Under the pieces are notes generated by a model. It was given only the letters and a program-made list of their open reading frames with translations. It did no database searches and had not been told where the DNA came from. The position numbers and the translations under genes were made by a program. A stretch of 64,000 bases of DNA from Emergomyces orientalis (taxonomy: Eukaryota; Ascomycota; Eurotiomycetes; Onygenales; Ajellomycetaceae), in assembly GCA_002110485.1 (NCBI GenBank), contig MOWL01000067.1:3410001-3474000 (forward strand). Reading direction: 5' to 3'. Below are positions 35,456-46,541 of this stretch, one piece after another (the stretch's first letter is position 1; each line of letters starts with the position of its first letter).

Positions 35456-37119
35456 TCAACCCCCAGCAGCAACACCCGCGGTCGCAATAAATAGTTTCTC
35501 GCGGCGCATCACAAGACTTGACACCGTTACGAGCGCACCTCCCGCGAGGACTAGCACGTAGGTCTTGTCAATGGCACTAACGATGGCATCGAGAACCTGT
35601 GCCCTGAGGCCCGGAGGGAGGTTCTGCACGAGACCCGAGCGAGCTCCCAGGATGGCGGCTTGAATATCCGCCGCCGCAACATCCGGCAGAATCTGTTGGA
35701 TCTGGTTCTGACTGGCGTTGAGGAGGATGGCGTTGGCAATGGCAAGCGCAGTAGTAATTCCCACGAACTGCGCTAACGTGACGAAGGCGATGGCCGATGC
35801 GACATTATCCGGGTCAACCACAGCCTGTGTGACGGAAAAGGAAGCCTGGAGGAACATCCCTACGCCGGCGCCAATCAATACGGTGTACCCATACACGCGG
35901 CTCTCGGGGGTGTCTTGCTCTACCGTGTACATGAGGGCGGACCCTGCCACAGTGAGCAGGCCTCCCACCAGGTACCACGGCATGTAATATCCCAGTTTAG
36001 CCATTAGGGCACCATTGACAATGACAAACACAACCATTACTACTACCAATGGGAGCAGCCGCACGCCAGCATCCAGCGGGCCATCGCCACGCGTGAACTG
36101 GAAGAAAAGGGGAACCATGTAGATTGTAATGAATGCGCATGCGGCGGAAGCCGCTGCAGCACCGAACAGGAGGAGAACCGTACGGGAGCGGAAGAATTGC
36201 ACGGGAATAACCCGACGCGCCAGACTGGTACCGATGGTCCAGACCTGTTGGACGCCCAACATGAGAAAAAGCACGCCAGACACGACAAACAGAGCTATGA
36301 TGCGCGCTGAGTTCCACGGGTACGTGAGGCCGCCCAAGCTGATCGCCAGAATGAACGCCGTCAGCGCGCCACCCTGCAGCACGATTCCCGGGTAATCCAG
36401 CTCTGCCAAACGTTCCCGGATGGCCGCTCCCGGGCGCGGGTCCTTGCTGGGGATTAGGAAAATATAAAAAGGGCGCAGAGAGCGCCGATGAAAAGGTTGA
36501 TATAAAAGGCCCATCGCCAACCCACTGAGGACTCGCTAAAAACGCCCCCGACTACGGGACCGAGCACGAGTCCAACCCCCCAGGTCAAGCCGGAGCTGGA
36601 GATATACACGGGCCGCTCCGCGATGGTGGTGGCAGTGGCGATAAGCGTCATGCACCCGACGTACATGCCCGACCCGCCCATGCCTGCGATGGCACGACCA
36701 AGGATCAAAACATTGATGGACGGGGCGGCGCCGCAGATGGCCGAGCCGACCTCAAATATGCAGACGTGAAAGATGTAGAGCCATTTGGCGTTAATCTGGC
36801 CATAAAGCCGACCCCAGGCCAAGTTGGTTGCAGTCCCGCATAGCAGGAAAGCGACGCTCAGCCATGACAAGCTCTGGATGCCACCGAGCTCATCAACGAT
36901 GATGGCCTGCAGGTCAGCCACCACGGTTGCGTCGAGGGCTTAGAGGAAGGTTGAGACTAGGATCGACGCCAGGGTCAGGTACCATTTCCATCCATCGATG
37001 TCGCGCGGAGGAATATTGGGTGCGGACCCGCCATTCGTTTGGTGATTCTCGTCATCAGTGTTCGTCGAGTCCTCTGCGCGACTGGTTGAGCTTTCGGCAT
37101 CGATTTTCTCGGTGGCCAT
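35456..37119 (-). pseudogene. MFS drug:H+ antiporter-like pseudogene
   Basis: Reads as a 14-helix fungal MFS exporter of about 554 residues, starting MATEKIDAESSTSRAEDSTN at 37119 with no introns. Family features are well kept: the TM1 motif ALDATVVADLQ, GRAIAGMGGSGMYVG, then TWGVGLVLGPVVGGVF (antiporter motif C type) followed by GWRWAFYINL, and helices up to the basic end RREKLFIATAG. Two lesions break it. A TAA at 36942-36940 stands where the family has a residue in TM1 (STFL-stop-ALDATVV). A one-base loss near 36472 shifts the frame between FIGALCA and FYIFLIPSKDPRPG. Removing a 51-nt GTCTCA...CTGCAG segment would skip the stop but delete conserved TM1, and would not cure the frameshift. 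Most other codons remain intact, so the loss is recent or a sequencing error. Confidence 0.82.
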
Positions 37120-38055
37120 AATGGAACAGACAGACCTTAGATGGAAAATGGATACGTTGCGCTTCCAGCTGATAAACGCCAGTGCTATGGCAGACAATGG
37201 TCAATTAAAGCGGATTCTTCTGAATTCTCATATTTGCGCAGCCAGCGACGGTGTTAAGTATATACATGTAGTTTACTCGATAGGCCTCTTGACCTACTCC
37301 TTACCTGCTAGGTTGATTTGTCATGTGTGTCTTGATCCATAATTGACTTATTGATGCTCATATGTATTTGTAATGTTGCTATCCAGTAACTCTTGTTTCT
37401 ACAATGATGGATATAGCCGTGCCTGTCAGCTTGCTTTCGACCGTTGATAATTAGTATATGCCGCCGAGTGATTGTCGGCTTTCAGGAGGTTCGACCGAGA
37501 TTTATCGGCCCAAAGTTTGTCAGCCACCACTCACTGACATAATCTCTGTGCTTGGGGTAACTATTGAAGATCAGCAGGGGTGTCATGCTTGAAATAAACT
37601 ACAGGAAGATTTTGTTGCTCAACCATTGATGGCTTTCAGACCTTTGCAGCATTACACTTGTGTAGTTGCAACCCAGAGCAGGAAATTAAGCATGAAATGG
37701 TTTGGTACAAAGGCACCAGTCGCTGTGTACCATCTTATCTATATAAACCCACAACTGCAATACTAATTTGAAATGCAGGCTACCTTGGTACAACTATATT
37801 TACACATCTTCACATTAAATTCATTGTTGTATGAACACTACAACAGCAGGCTTTGAACTAGCTTGAAGCTACGGGCAGGGTTTGCTAGATGGTAGCAAGG
37901 TTGGTAAAAAATGATTTGAACTAGGTTGGGTCTACAGGCCGTAAGGGGCGGACTTTGGTAGGTGATTATGGAATTAATAATAAAAAATCCAGCGTTCACT
38001 AGGCTAGTTACTGGACATAAGGAGAAACATGCCCCGGACATAGGGGTTAACAGTT
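37120..38055. other. Intergenic, gene-free
   Basis: AT-rich 936 bp between the MFS pseudogene start and the epimerase 3' end. No supported frame. Confidence 0.5.
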
Positions 38056-39260
38056 TCAGACAAGACCCAGAGCCTTCGCTTCAAGATCAACAATGTCAGG
38101 CAAAAGTTCACTCGCAGAGGGTCGGTGCGGGTTCCAACCAAGAAGTTTCTTCGCCCGAATCGCATGGGCTCTCGAATTCGTTCCCCATGAAAAAGGCCCA
38201 AAGGCAAATAAATCTGCAGTCTGCTTGCCATCCAGGATCTCCACCTCCGGGGAGGAAATCAGTCCCTTTTCAAAAGCAATCTTCGCTACCGCCTTTTCCA
38301 CGTCACCCCAGACAAACGATCCATTTTCCACGAAATAGTATCCATCCTTGCCCCAGGTCGCCTTCCCGCCGCCAGCGGCCGCAGCCTCACCGAGGAGCAG
38401 GAATAGGTCACTCAAATCATGAACATGGATTTCATGCCAGACGTTCTCGCCCTTGCCCACTTGAAGACCCTTCTTTCTCTTCAGAACATACTTGGCCAGG
38501 TTATATATCTGGGCACTTCGAGTATTTCCTGGGCCTCGCCCGGGGCCATATATTGTGGGGGGACAGACGATCGCTGTTTTGACCCTATCGGCAGCAATCT
38601 CACCGACATCCAGGACGATTTTGTCGACGTCTCGATGGAAGGCTTCGTCAGGAAGAGATGTCACATCGCCAATGCCATCCCAGTCGTCGTATTCCTTTGG
38701 ACGAAGATCTCCGTAGGTCGAATTGCCTAAATCTTCGAATGTGAGGATACCGGTCCCTGAAGTGTGAATCCAATAACCCGGACGATCGGGTGTATGAGCA
38801 GCTATGCCTTTAGCAATTGCTTGTGAAGAGGCAACATGATCACAGTCCGCAAAGTCTGTTCAAACAGACAATGAATAAACAGTTGTGTTAGCCAGCCATC
38901 CTCAAAAGGGTAAACATATACTTCACAATGCGCGAGAATGAATTATATCTTGCACGGCAGGTCATACGGTAAACAATATCCGCCTTCTTTGCCTCCTCTT
39001 CAAGAAGCGCAGCGGAGTCAAGATCCCCGTACACAAGCTTAGTGTTTGGGTACTTGCTAGTAACCAACGCTCCTTTCTCCTGGCTGCGGACGAGGGCAGT
39101 GAACTCCCATTCTGGATGAGCTTGGTTGATACGGAAGAAAGCATCTCCCCCGATAAATCCTGTAGCTCCGGTTCTGAAACTTGGTCAGAATGCCTCTTGG
39201 AATGCTCGGATGAGGGCTGAACGGACCCCCTACTCACACGAATACTTTAGGAGGGGCCAT
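38056..39260 (-). CDS. NAD(P)-dependent epimerase/dehydratase (extended SDR)
   Basis: Rossmann-fold oxidoreductase or epimerase, probably cytosolic. Exons 39260-39238, 39173-38968 and 38855-38056 give 342 residues. The nucleotide-binding motif is split by intron 1 and restored as KVFVTGATGFIGGDAFFR (TGxxGxxG at residues 9-16). Further SDR landmarks are LVYGDLD, the DCDHVASSQAIAKGI helix, WIHTSGTGIL, CPPTIYGPGRG, and NVWHEIHVHDLSDLFLLLGE. The classical YxxxK active site is not obvious: the equivalent region reads HRDVDKIVLD, with the lysine but not the tyrosine. Substrate unknown. Fungal proteins of this type are often annotated as nucleoside-diphosphate-sugar epimerases or NmrA-like. It is intact and lies between two pseudogenes. 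Confidence 0.85.
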
Positions 39261-39952
39261 TTTGCCAGTGCGGGGAGGTTTAATTTAGTCGATAACAGGC
39301 TCCCGAAGGTATGGAGGGGCAAGTTGGACGATGTGAGTCAGTATTGCGGATGGGCAGAGGCGTCCTTGGAGGCTTTCAACAAACAGATTATGTGGACGAT
39401 AGTAGGTGATAGTTTGAGAACAACTGCTGCGATCTCTTTTATACCTGTATAACCGAAGTTCTTCTTATTAAGTCTCCATCCATCCTTCGCCTACCAACGG
39501 GGTGTCTGAATCCCCCTGTTGATGGTGACATTTTGGCAGTAGTGGGGTACAACCTTGGAACATCCCCCCATTCTTGGACGATCCAGGCTTGTTTGCAGCG
39601 ATGATGTCATCGACCAGCTGTGGAGCTGGGTACCTTAAAGCTTGATATCTGAATGTTAAAACAGCTCTTTGATTCTATAACTTGCCCTGGGGACTCAATT
39701 CAGCCAGGTTTGACAGGCACATTTGGGCAATGTGTCATGCGTTGGTTTTATGATAGGTTTTGCTCTGCCTGAAGCTCTTTTTGACCAGCTTACAAATAGG
39801 CCTGAGCACGCTATGCCTGATTAATCATTGATATTCGGCTCAGGTGTGATATGCATACATCGTCACACCCCCATTCTCTTGACCTCAGTCAAACAACTGA
39901 ACTCCAATACAAAAGGAAGAATGGCCCATGGTCATTGATGCTGGGTTGTATT
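39261..39952. other. Intergenic
   Basis: Shared upstream DNA of the epimerase (minus) and the AIM9-like pseudogene (plus). No gene supported. Confidence 0.5.
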
Positions 39953-41338
39953 ATGAGCTTCCGCTTGTTCTCTATCAGGGTTAGACATGCAGTCCTTCAG
40001 TTTCGTAGCCCTTTTGCTGCCTTCCAAGCCAACCTAGCCTTGACGTTTGCACCCGCCCCCCTGGCTTACCATGCCCTGCTTACGTCTGTTAATAACTACG
40101 CTGACAGACGCTGGCTATGGAACGAGTCAGAGCAGCTAAGCCAACGTTCAGGTGCCATTCGACGTCAACGGGCTTATGCAAATTACGGCCCACGCGTTGA
40201 GGTCTGCAACATGCATTGAAATCGAAAAGTTTGCCGAAGGTAATTTCAACAAGACATATCTTTTGGCCATGAACAAGGGAAAACAAGCTGTCGCTCAACT
40301 TCCCAATCCAAATGCTGGCTAATCCCATTTCTCCATCGCCAGTGAGGTGGCAACCATGGACTCTGTAAGGGCATTTTGCAACTATAGATTTACTGATATG
40401 TATCTAACGCTGATGAATTTCTTCACAGGTACGGAACATTCGGGACATCTGCCCTTAAAATACGCCATGGCCCTCGCCCTTCACGAGATTGCTTGCATTA
40501 AAGAAATTTCCAAAATTTCCGCGTCTACAAAGCATGCATGGCGGGCCTCGACAATACCAGCCATCAGCGGAAAAGAAACTTGCTGTTTTCAATGACTACT
40601 TACGGGTTGCCCCGTACCTACTTCCCGAGGACCCGGCTCTCCATGCTTCCGTCATGTGGCAGAGCGACCTCCATCCGGACAATATTTTTCGTAGACCCCA
40701 ACGACCCGGTGAAGATCGTCAGATTCATCGATTGGCAGTCCCATCGATTGGTAGTCCATACATCTGAGTCCATTGTTCCTCCAAGCCCGTACCTCTGCCC
40801 TTTTAGATTTCGAAGGACCAGTCCCAGAGTTCTTTTGAGATTAATCTCCCAGCAGATTTTGACACCCTCACCCCCGAGGAAGTAAAAGCCCAAAAGCTAT
40901 GATCTATGCAACTACTGCACAAACTCTACGAACTGGCATGCTTTACATCCAACCATGATGTTCATCAAGCTGTACAAGCACACAGGACTGTCAGGACCGA
41001 AATCACGGGACTTGTAGGGTCGTGATTTAGCGACGGTGAACCGTACGTTCAGAGCCTCCTCGAGGTGGTCCAAGATAATTGGGAAAAGGTCGTTCAAGGG
41101 ACCAGTCATGATAACGTGCCGTGTACCCCAAGCTACCATTCTGATTCACGGGAGATGCAAAGGGTCGAGCGGAAAAATGGGCGCGCCGTGTTGAGCTTAT
41201 GGAAGGGGTCTTGCAGGGTATAGGGGCGTATGGTGGGTGGGATGGTTGGGTCTGCCATGCTGATTACAATGCCACGAAATCGCAACTACATGATGCGCGG
41301 GAGCAGTTTTTGTCAAGATTTCCTTTTCAAGATGATTG
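39953..41338 (+). pseudogene. AIM9-like phosphotransferase (APH family) pseudogene
   Basis: Remains of a mitochondrial aminoglycoside-phosphotransferase-fold protein related to the AIM9 group. The start MSFRLFSIRVRHAVLQFRSP looks like a mitochondrial presequence. RRWLWNESEQL follows, then after a frame change near 40150 VPFDVNGLMQITAHALRS and IEIEKFAEGNFNKTYLL. A TAA follows NPNAG at about 40311-40313. An intact-looking intron (about 40366-40435) joins ATMDS to VRNIRDICP, after which much of the small lobe is missing. The catalytic part survives in pieces: GGPRQYQPSAEKKLAVFNDY, MWQSDLHPDNIF, and after a shift FVDPNDPVKIVRFIDWQS, then LLDFEGPVPEFFEINLPADF. The C-terminus is WARRVELMEGVLQGIGAYGG ending FPFQDD. 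At least one stop, several frameshifts and an internal deletion make it non-functional. Confidence 0.85.
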
Positions 41339-42614
41339 ATTAACTTATACCGTGCCATGTTTCACAAGAAAGGGGATTCATAATTTTTGTCACCCAACTT
41401 GGTGTTGTACTCTAGAGTTCACAACATGATTGCATATATGTGTGTGTTGAAATATGTCAGTTCATAGAATCCGTATAGTAATTGTACAGGACAATGATCT
41501 CTTTGTTGTTTTCATTTTTTCATTTTTTTTATTTTTAAAGCCGTAGTTACTTATGATATAGGTCAGTTCTGTTGCTGATTTTTCTCAGATGTAATTCATG
41601 CTGCTGCCAACTCGAGAGTAAGAGAGCTAAAAAGAGCGGAATGAGTGCCGGCAGTGGACATCATTATCATTATCATTATCATCTGCCATTGTTGGCTCGC
41701 CCTAACAGCGGACTTGTAAAAAATTTACGACACGACAATCGCAGTGCTTTTTGGATGGGGCGACTCGATTCCTAACAGCGCAGTTGACATTGTGGGTTAG
41801 GCCCACAAACACGCGGGACGGCAGCATTTCGCAAAGTGGGGTTTGTTTGTTCAATTCCGCAGCGATGTCTTGGAAACTCCATACAAACATACTTTGAAAT
41901 GGGGCCTTTGTTGTTCTCAGCTTTAATTACTCTGCCAGAGTGGAGAGAATCATCTGTTCAGCTTCTTTGATGATTATTATGCAACAGCAATGTCCTCAAT
42001 TGTTGCTATCGGTTTGGCAATATAGGTAATTAGTTACCAATGAATGCAGCTCTGAACCGTATTACAAACCGTTTTTTCGTCGGATACTTGCTGTGTGCTT
42101 CAAGTTTAGCACAAGAGATTTATCAATACGGAGTACGGAGTACATGCGCTTGATATATTTGCATAAAAGTTTCGGATTTCCAAGCAGCTTAATAATACCC
42201 GAAATTGATTCCAAAATTTCTGTCCATCCGCTCCTAAATTTGGACAGTCCATGGTTCTGGTGCCCCTCCCGCAACCTCGTATTCCACTGGGTGATGACAC
42301 GCCTTGTTGCAAATCGCGGAGGTGGAAATACCCCGCGTTCAACAAAACTTGAAGCCAAAATGTGAGATTTTTCTAATATATATTAAATTCTATTCCACCG
42401 TCACATATCACATTCCGGAGCTTTAACTTCTTTTACATGGCTACCGCATACGGGCTCCAAAGCAACCGAAAACAAAACCGAAAGCCCAGTTTCACTTTCT
42501 AAATCAAGCAAAAAATATAACATACATATATTATTCATTCCGTTCCTAACAGGACAAGCCTAAAATAAAAAAAAATTTAATTCCAAAGTTAAAAACATAA
42601 AGAACGAAACAATA
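41339..42614. other. Intergenic with a short microsatellite
   Basis: AT-rich. A (cattat)n-like microsatellite lies at about 41659-41682. No gene supported. Confidence 0.5.
41659..41682. repeat. Microsatellite, catt/atc-type unit of 6 bp
   Basis: About four copies of a 6-bp unit (cattat), in non-coding DNA. Confidence 0.8.
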
Positions 42615-43202
42615 ATGTCCGGAACCACACCAACAACCACAGACACAGCTCCGGTCCTCGTGGGCGGCTGCGCATGTTCCTACATCCGCTACACCTCCAC
42701 CGTCCTTCCTTCCCACCTAACACATTGTTTCTGCGTCGAATGCCGCAAGTCCGCAGGTGGACCGTTCCAATCCTACGTCCGCTTCCCCACGGCAGCCATA
42801 ACTTGGTTAAACGGGCGGCAGCCCAAATACTTTTCAGCTAGCACTTTCGCCCGCCGCGGGTTCTGCGACAAGTGTGGCTCCAGTTTGGTGTTCCAGGCGA
42901 ATGAGCAACCGGAGAGGATTTCGCTGGCCGGGGGTTCGATTGATGATTGGGATGTGAAGTGGGGGCGGGATGAAAAGGTGGAGGCAGAAGGGGGAGCAGA
43001 AGGGGATGCGAAAGTGAAAAAAACTGGATGGGATGAGTTGAATAAGTCAGCGTTGTATTATTGGGTGAGAGAGAAGCCGTCATGGTATAAGGTGCCGAAT
43101 GATGGGTTGGTGAAGTATTTTACAGATCCGGATGTCGAAGAGCAGCCACCAGGATGGAGGGGGGAGGAGGGCGGCCCTTTTGGCCCGGCGGCACGCACAT
43201 AA
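42615..43202 (+). CDS. GFA-domain protein (Zn enzyme, glutathione-linked)
   Basis: Single exon, 195 residues, member of the Gfa/CENP-V zinc family. The founding member binds the glutathione-formaldehyde adduct, but most fungal members have no proven substrate. Zinc ligands are in family order: Cys19 and Cys21 in GGCACSYIRY, then Cys38, Cys40 and Cys43 in HCFCVECRKSAGG, then Cys84 and Cys87 in FCDKCGSSLVF. The substrate-side residues FQSYVRF and ISLAGGSID follow. An acidic/lysine insert (EKVEAEGGAEGDAKVKK) precedes the C-terminal SWYKVPNDG-like region. The ATG at 42615 sits close before the domain and no intron is needed. It lies next to the decayed APH gene but is itself intact. Confidence 0.9.
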   Translation: MSGTTPTTTDTAPVLVGGCACSYIRYTSTVLPSHLTHCFCVECRKSAGGPFQSYVRFPTAAITWLNGRQPKYFSASTFARRGFCDKCGSSLVFQANEQPERISLAGGSIDDWDVKWGRDEKVEAEGGAEGDAKVKKTGWDELNKSALYYWVREKPSWYKVPNDGLVKYFTDPDVEEQPPGWRGEEGGPFGPAART

Positions 43203-44439
43203 AAGTAGGTGCTGGAGATTTTGATATCTCGCACCAGTTAGTGGGGATTAGCTGTAAGGGAGAAACGGGGCATAGTCCTTGTCCATACCACATCTTTCAT
43301 TATGGGATTTGGTCTAAAGGTTTGTCAGATATATGTAATGGTAGGGTATTCCATTGAAATGCAGGGCACAGATTGTTGTAGTTATTGTTTCTTTTCACCT
43401 TATTGTCCAGACAGAGAATGAAACTGTGCACATCCCTATCTCAAGCAGTTCAGGGCATGTTTTTCCACGTGATCTCTCTTAAAGGGGCTTCAACAACACA
43501 ATCACACAACACTCATCATAAAAGAAAGACTCAAAATAACATTCTTCTTCCTCTTTCATTCTTCATGAGTCTTTTTCTGTGATCACGTCTTTATCTGCTC
43601 TGACATTCTTTTCTTGGACTCCAATCTTTCTTCTCTTCCCATCTTCATATCCATGTTCACTGCTCCCCCTTTTCTTCCGGTTCTCCATCTTGGAATCCGC
43701 AAAGCATCTTTCTACCGCCTCTTTTTTCTTTAGAAGCAGCGATCTCCAACGTCAGGGCCGGTATACTGAGAGGTTTCTTGGTGTCAACGCAGCTAGGACA
43801 TACCCCTGTCTACCTAGCAAAGAGCTATCCATTCCCTCAATATTTGTCGGCCTTAGGAATTCGCAAGCAAAGAGGCCCACTCACTTTGTCAATATCTTTT
43901 CAATCTTTTAGTCTTTCCGTCACCTTGATCGGACCTCATTTTGGCTTATAGCTAGGCCCTTTCTTCGTCCCCTCCCCCCGAGGCAGAGAGTCCCATTTTT
44001 GGTCAAGAAAAGCGCCCTTTTCCCAGGAACTGGCTGGATCTGTTCGCTCTTTTCAGCTTTTCAAACTCTTTTTTTTTTTTTTTTGGAAAGGATCCTTTCG
44101 TGTTTAATTGTTTTCCATTTCTTGAACCTTGAGACAGGCCTTCTTATAGCAACGCCGGGAACGCAATCGAACTTGCATAGCATTGCAAGTTTCAGCGAGA
44201 ATACCCAGCTCCAAGGTCATTTCATCAAGCCATCGCAGAACACCCAAGGTTGTTTGCAAAGAGAATCAACCATACATCGGTTTTATATTTCATAATATCC
44301 CGTTCTGAGAAATTTCATTTCAAGACCTGGTTTTTGAAAACCCTTTTGGATTTTGGATAAGGCACCAGTTGCAACGTTCCGTCGTATTTCTGAAGGACGC
44401 AGTGTCAATTTCTCCGGCTCTCTCGTGGTTGAAAGGAGC
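43203..44439. promoter_or_regulatory. Long CT-rich upstream region of the CCCH gene
   Basis: Strongly pyrimidine-rich on the plus strand (43560-43720), with a 16-nt T run at 44069-44084, typical of long fungal promoters and 5' leaders. The coding frame stays open upstream of the chosen ATG back to about 44353 without another ATG. Confidence 0.45.
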
Positions 44440-46206
44440 ATGGCTGAATGGGGTCGTTCCTTTCCCTATTCCGGAATGCTTGACAGGCTGGATAGCCCTG
44501 GACCGATTCCGGAGGAGTATTCTCGACAGTACCAGTCTCCGAACCAAGACACAGTAGAAACGGGTAGGCTAGAAATTCAACACCCGACAACAATAACATG
44601 GCGTCCCGAAGTTCAAACAAGTCGGGCAGGAACAGTATATCTCGCCAGTAGGGAGTTCCATCCGACACTAGGTCTACCAAATCTCCCTCAGCCAATATCA
44701 CACAATACCCAAGGATCACTTTTCCGAGGCTTGCAGGGAGGTCTGTCAATTAGACACGCCTATGGAATGGCGGGCGCAACGCGATGGACTCAGCAGGAAG
44801 AAAATAGACCCTTGCAGCCTCCAAAACAAAGAGTAGAGACGCAGCAAGTGCATAACACTGGAAACCAGTTTCTTCAAGGAGGACCTCTTTTATCGTTCAC
44901 CATTGAACAGCAATCCCAAGCACAGCAAATATATCAGGCATCTCAGGTCCAGCCTCAGCCACCAGTTCATTCAGCAGGTCAAACTCAGCAAGGAAATACT
45001 CCACAGCGGAGTTTGCAGCCATCTGACTCAAGACCAAGCACCTCTGGTTCAAGAAAAGAAAGACCTTCAGTTAAGCATTTAACCTGCTGGTGGTGGAATG
45101 AGAAGGGCCAGTGTAGATACAGTGTGGATGAATGTCTCTATGCACATCATAAAACAGGCAGGGTTGCCGATGCCCCAAGACAAGTGAAGCCGGGCGGTAT
45201 GTCTCTTCTTTGATCCCTTTGTCATGGTGAAGAAATCAGACTCGCTTCACTCTACCCTACCCTTTTCCTTATTCCCTCCCACAATGTTTTGAATGTTTTG
45301 TTGGATTAGTCAGACTATCACTTCCAATTTGTCTCCTTTTTAATCCCTCCTGCGTTGATAAACCCACCACACATACACCCACCACACGCGCCCCGTTCCG
45401 CTTCTCTTACTACCTACCTACGTGGCATATTGCCCACGAGGGCCCAATCCCTCATGTAAAAGCCACGCTGGCTCTCATCTCCTCCGGAAATCTCAGGAGG
45501 TCAACACCACTCGCTCTTGCGTTCCCTCATCGGCAACACCTCCACTCATAAACAAACGTGATTCCATTCATAATGCTGACACTAATTTTTTTTACAGAAC
45601 CCCCAGTAGCGGGCAAGAAGCTCATGAGAGCCCTGCAGGAGGAGGCAGACGAGAGGGCGCAGATGGGCCCCGAGCGGGAGTTGGGTAGTAAGTCATACTC
45701 ATTCGCACTGTAACAGAAATTTCGAACGCGTCCATACTCCCCTGCTCATTTAATCTCAAACCCCCATTAAGGACATGAAAACAACAACTAACACCATTAA
45801 TTCCCTTGCAGTCCTCCAAGCCCAAAACAAAGCCCTTCGCGAGGCATACGCCGCTCTCAGCTCGACAACCTCGCAATCCCTCTCGACAATCTCCACTTTG
45901 CGACAGTCCGTCACAAGACTGACCGCAGAAGTGATGAAGGTCGAGAGGGACCGTGCGAGTCATTACCAGCACTCCGCCACCCCTGTAAATGGCATATATC
46001 AAGTAGACGCGCAGCTGGTGCGCGCCCTGCAAGCCGTCGAGGACCAGAGTCTGCTTGCGGGGGTAGTGGAGGGGCAGACGCGGGCGCAGGTAGCGCGGGT
46101 GGAGGAGTTGTTGGTTGGGGAGGGGTTGGGGGAGGTGGTTCAGGGGGGGAAAAGGAAGGCGGTGGTCAAGAGATGCAGTGAAGGGGGAGAGGGGGGGATG
46201 CAGTGA
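44440..46206 (+). CDS. CCCH zinc-finger protein with C-terminal coiled coil
   Basis: Exons 44440-45196, 45598-45687 and 45812-46206 give 413 residues. Intron 1 (401 bp) is the longest in the window, with a GTATGT donor and TTTACAG acceptor. Residues 1-205 are disordered and Gln/Pro/Ser-rich. One CCCH finger is formed by Cys216, 225, 232 and His236 (LTCWWWNEKGQC, then VDECLYAHHKTGR), spacing C-x8-C-x6-C-x3-H. After the splice, VKPGEPPVAGKKLMRALQEE leads into a long amphipathic helix (ILQAQNKALREAYAALSS ... VTRLTAEVMKVERDRASHY), likely a dimerising coiled coil. The C-terminal end is Gly/Glu-rich. Single CCCH fingers usually bind RNA. No specific family name is offered. Start: first ATG in the open frame. 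Confidence 0.8.
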
Positions 46207-46541
46207 GGGGGGAGGGGGGTTGGAGGAGGACGGGTGGAAAGGGAGAGCCGATTTTGATTTTGTATTATAAATTATTTTTTTTGATCTGTTTGTTCTGAGA
46301 TGGTGAAAGGGGTATGTATGATTATGAATCATAAATTCGAATTTTTTTTTTTTTTAAAAAAAAAAGGTGAATTTCGACCAGAAAAATAACGTACGGAGCC
46401 AGTATAATATGGATAAGAAAGAAAAATGGGGTAAAAGGCCCAAGGCATGTCATGAGCAGCGGCGGCCAGATGCAAAAGAAAAGCAGCAAAGAAGAGGAAA
46501 TGATAGTATCTCGTCATAATTTACATATCATCATGTCATTC
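46207..46541. other. Short 3' region between convergent genes
   Basis: Contains a T14/A10 run (46342-46365) that forms a self-complementary AT hairpin and could serve as 3' end signals for both flanking genes. No coding potential. Confidence 0.5.

Noticed and set aside
35456..36520. Taking the MFS 3' part as a separate, intact gene
   Set aside because: It begins inside helix 6 of the fold and continues the upstream frame exactly after a one-base shift; it is the back half of one broken gene.
36890..36945. Splicing out the TM1 stop in the MFS gene by a 51-nt intron
   Set aside because: Although GT...AG and in phase, it would delete conserved ALDATVVADLQ, has no branch site and leaves the second lesion.
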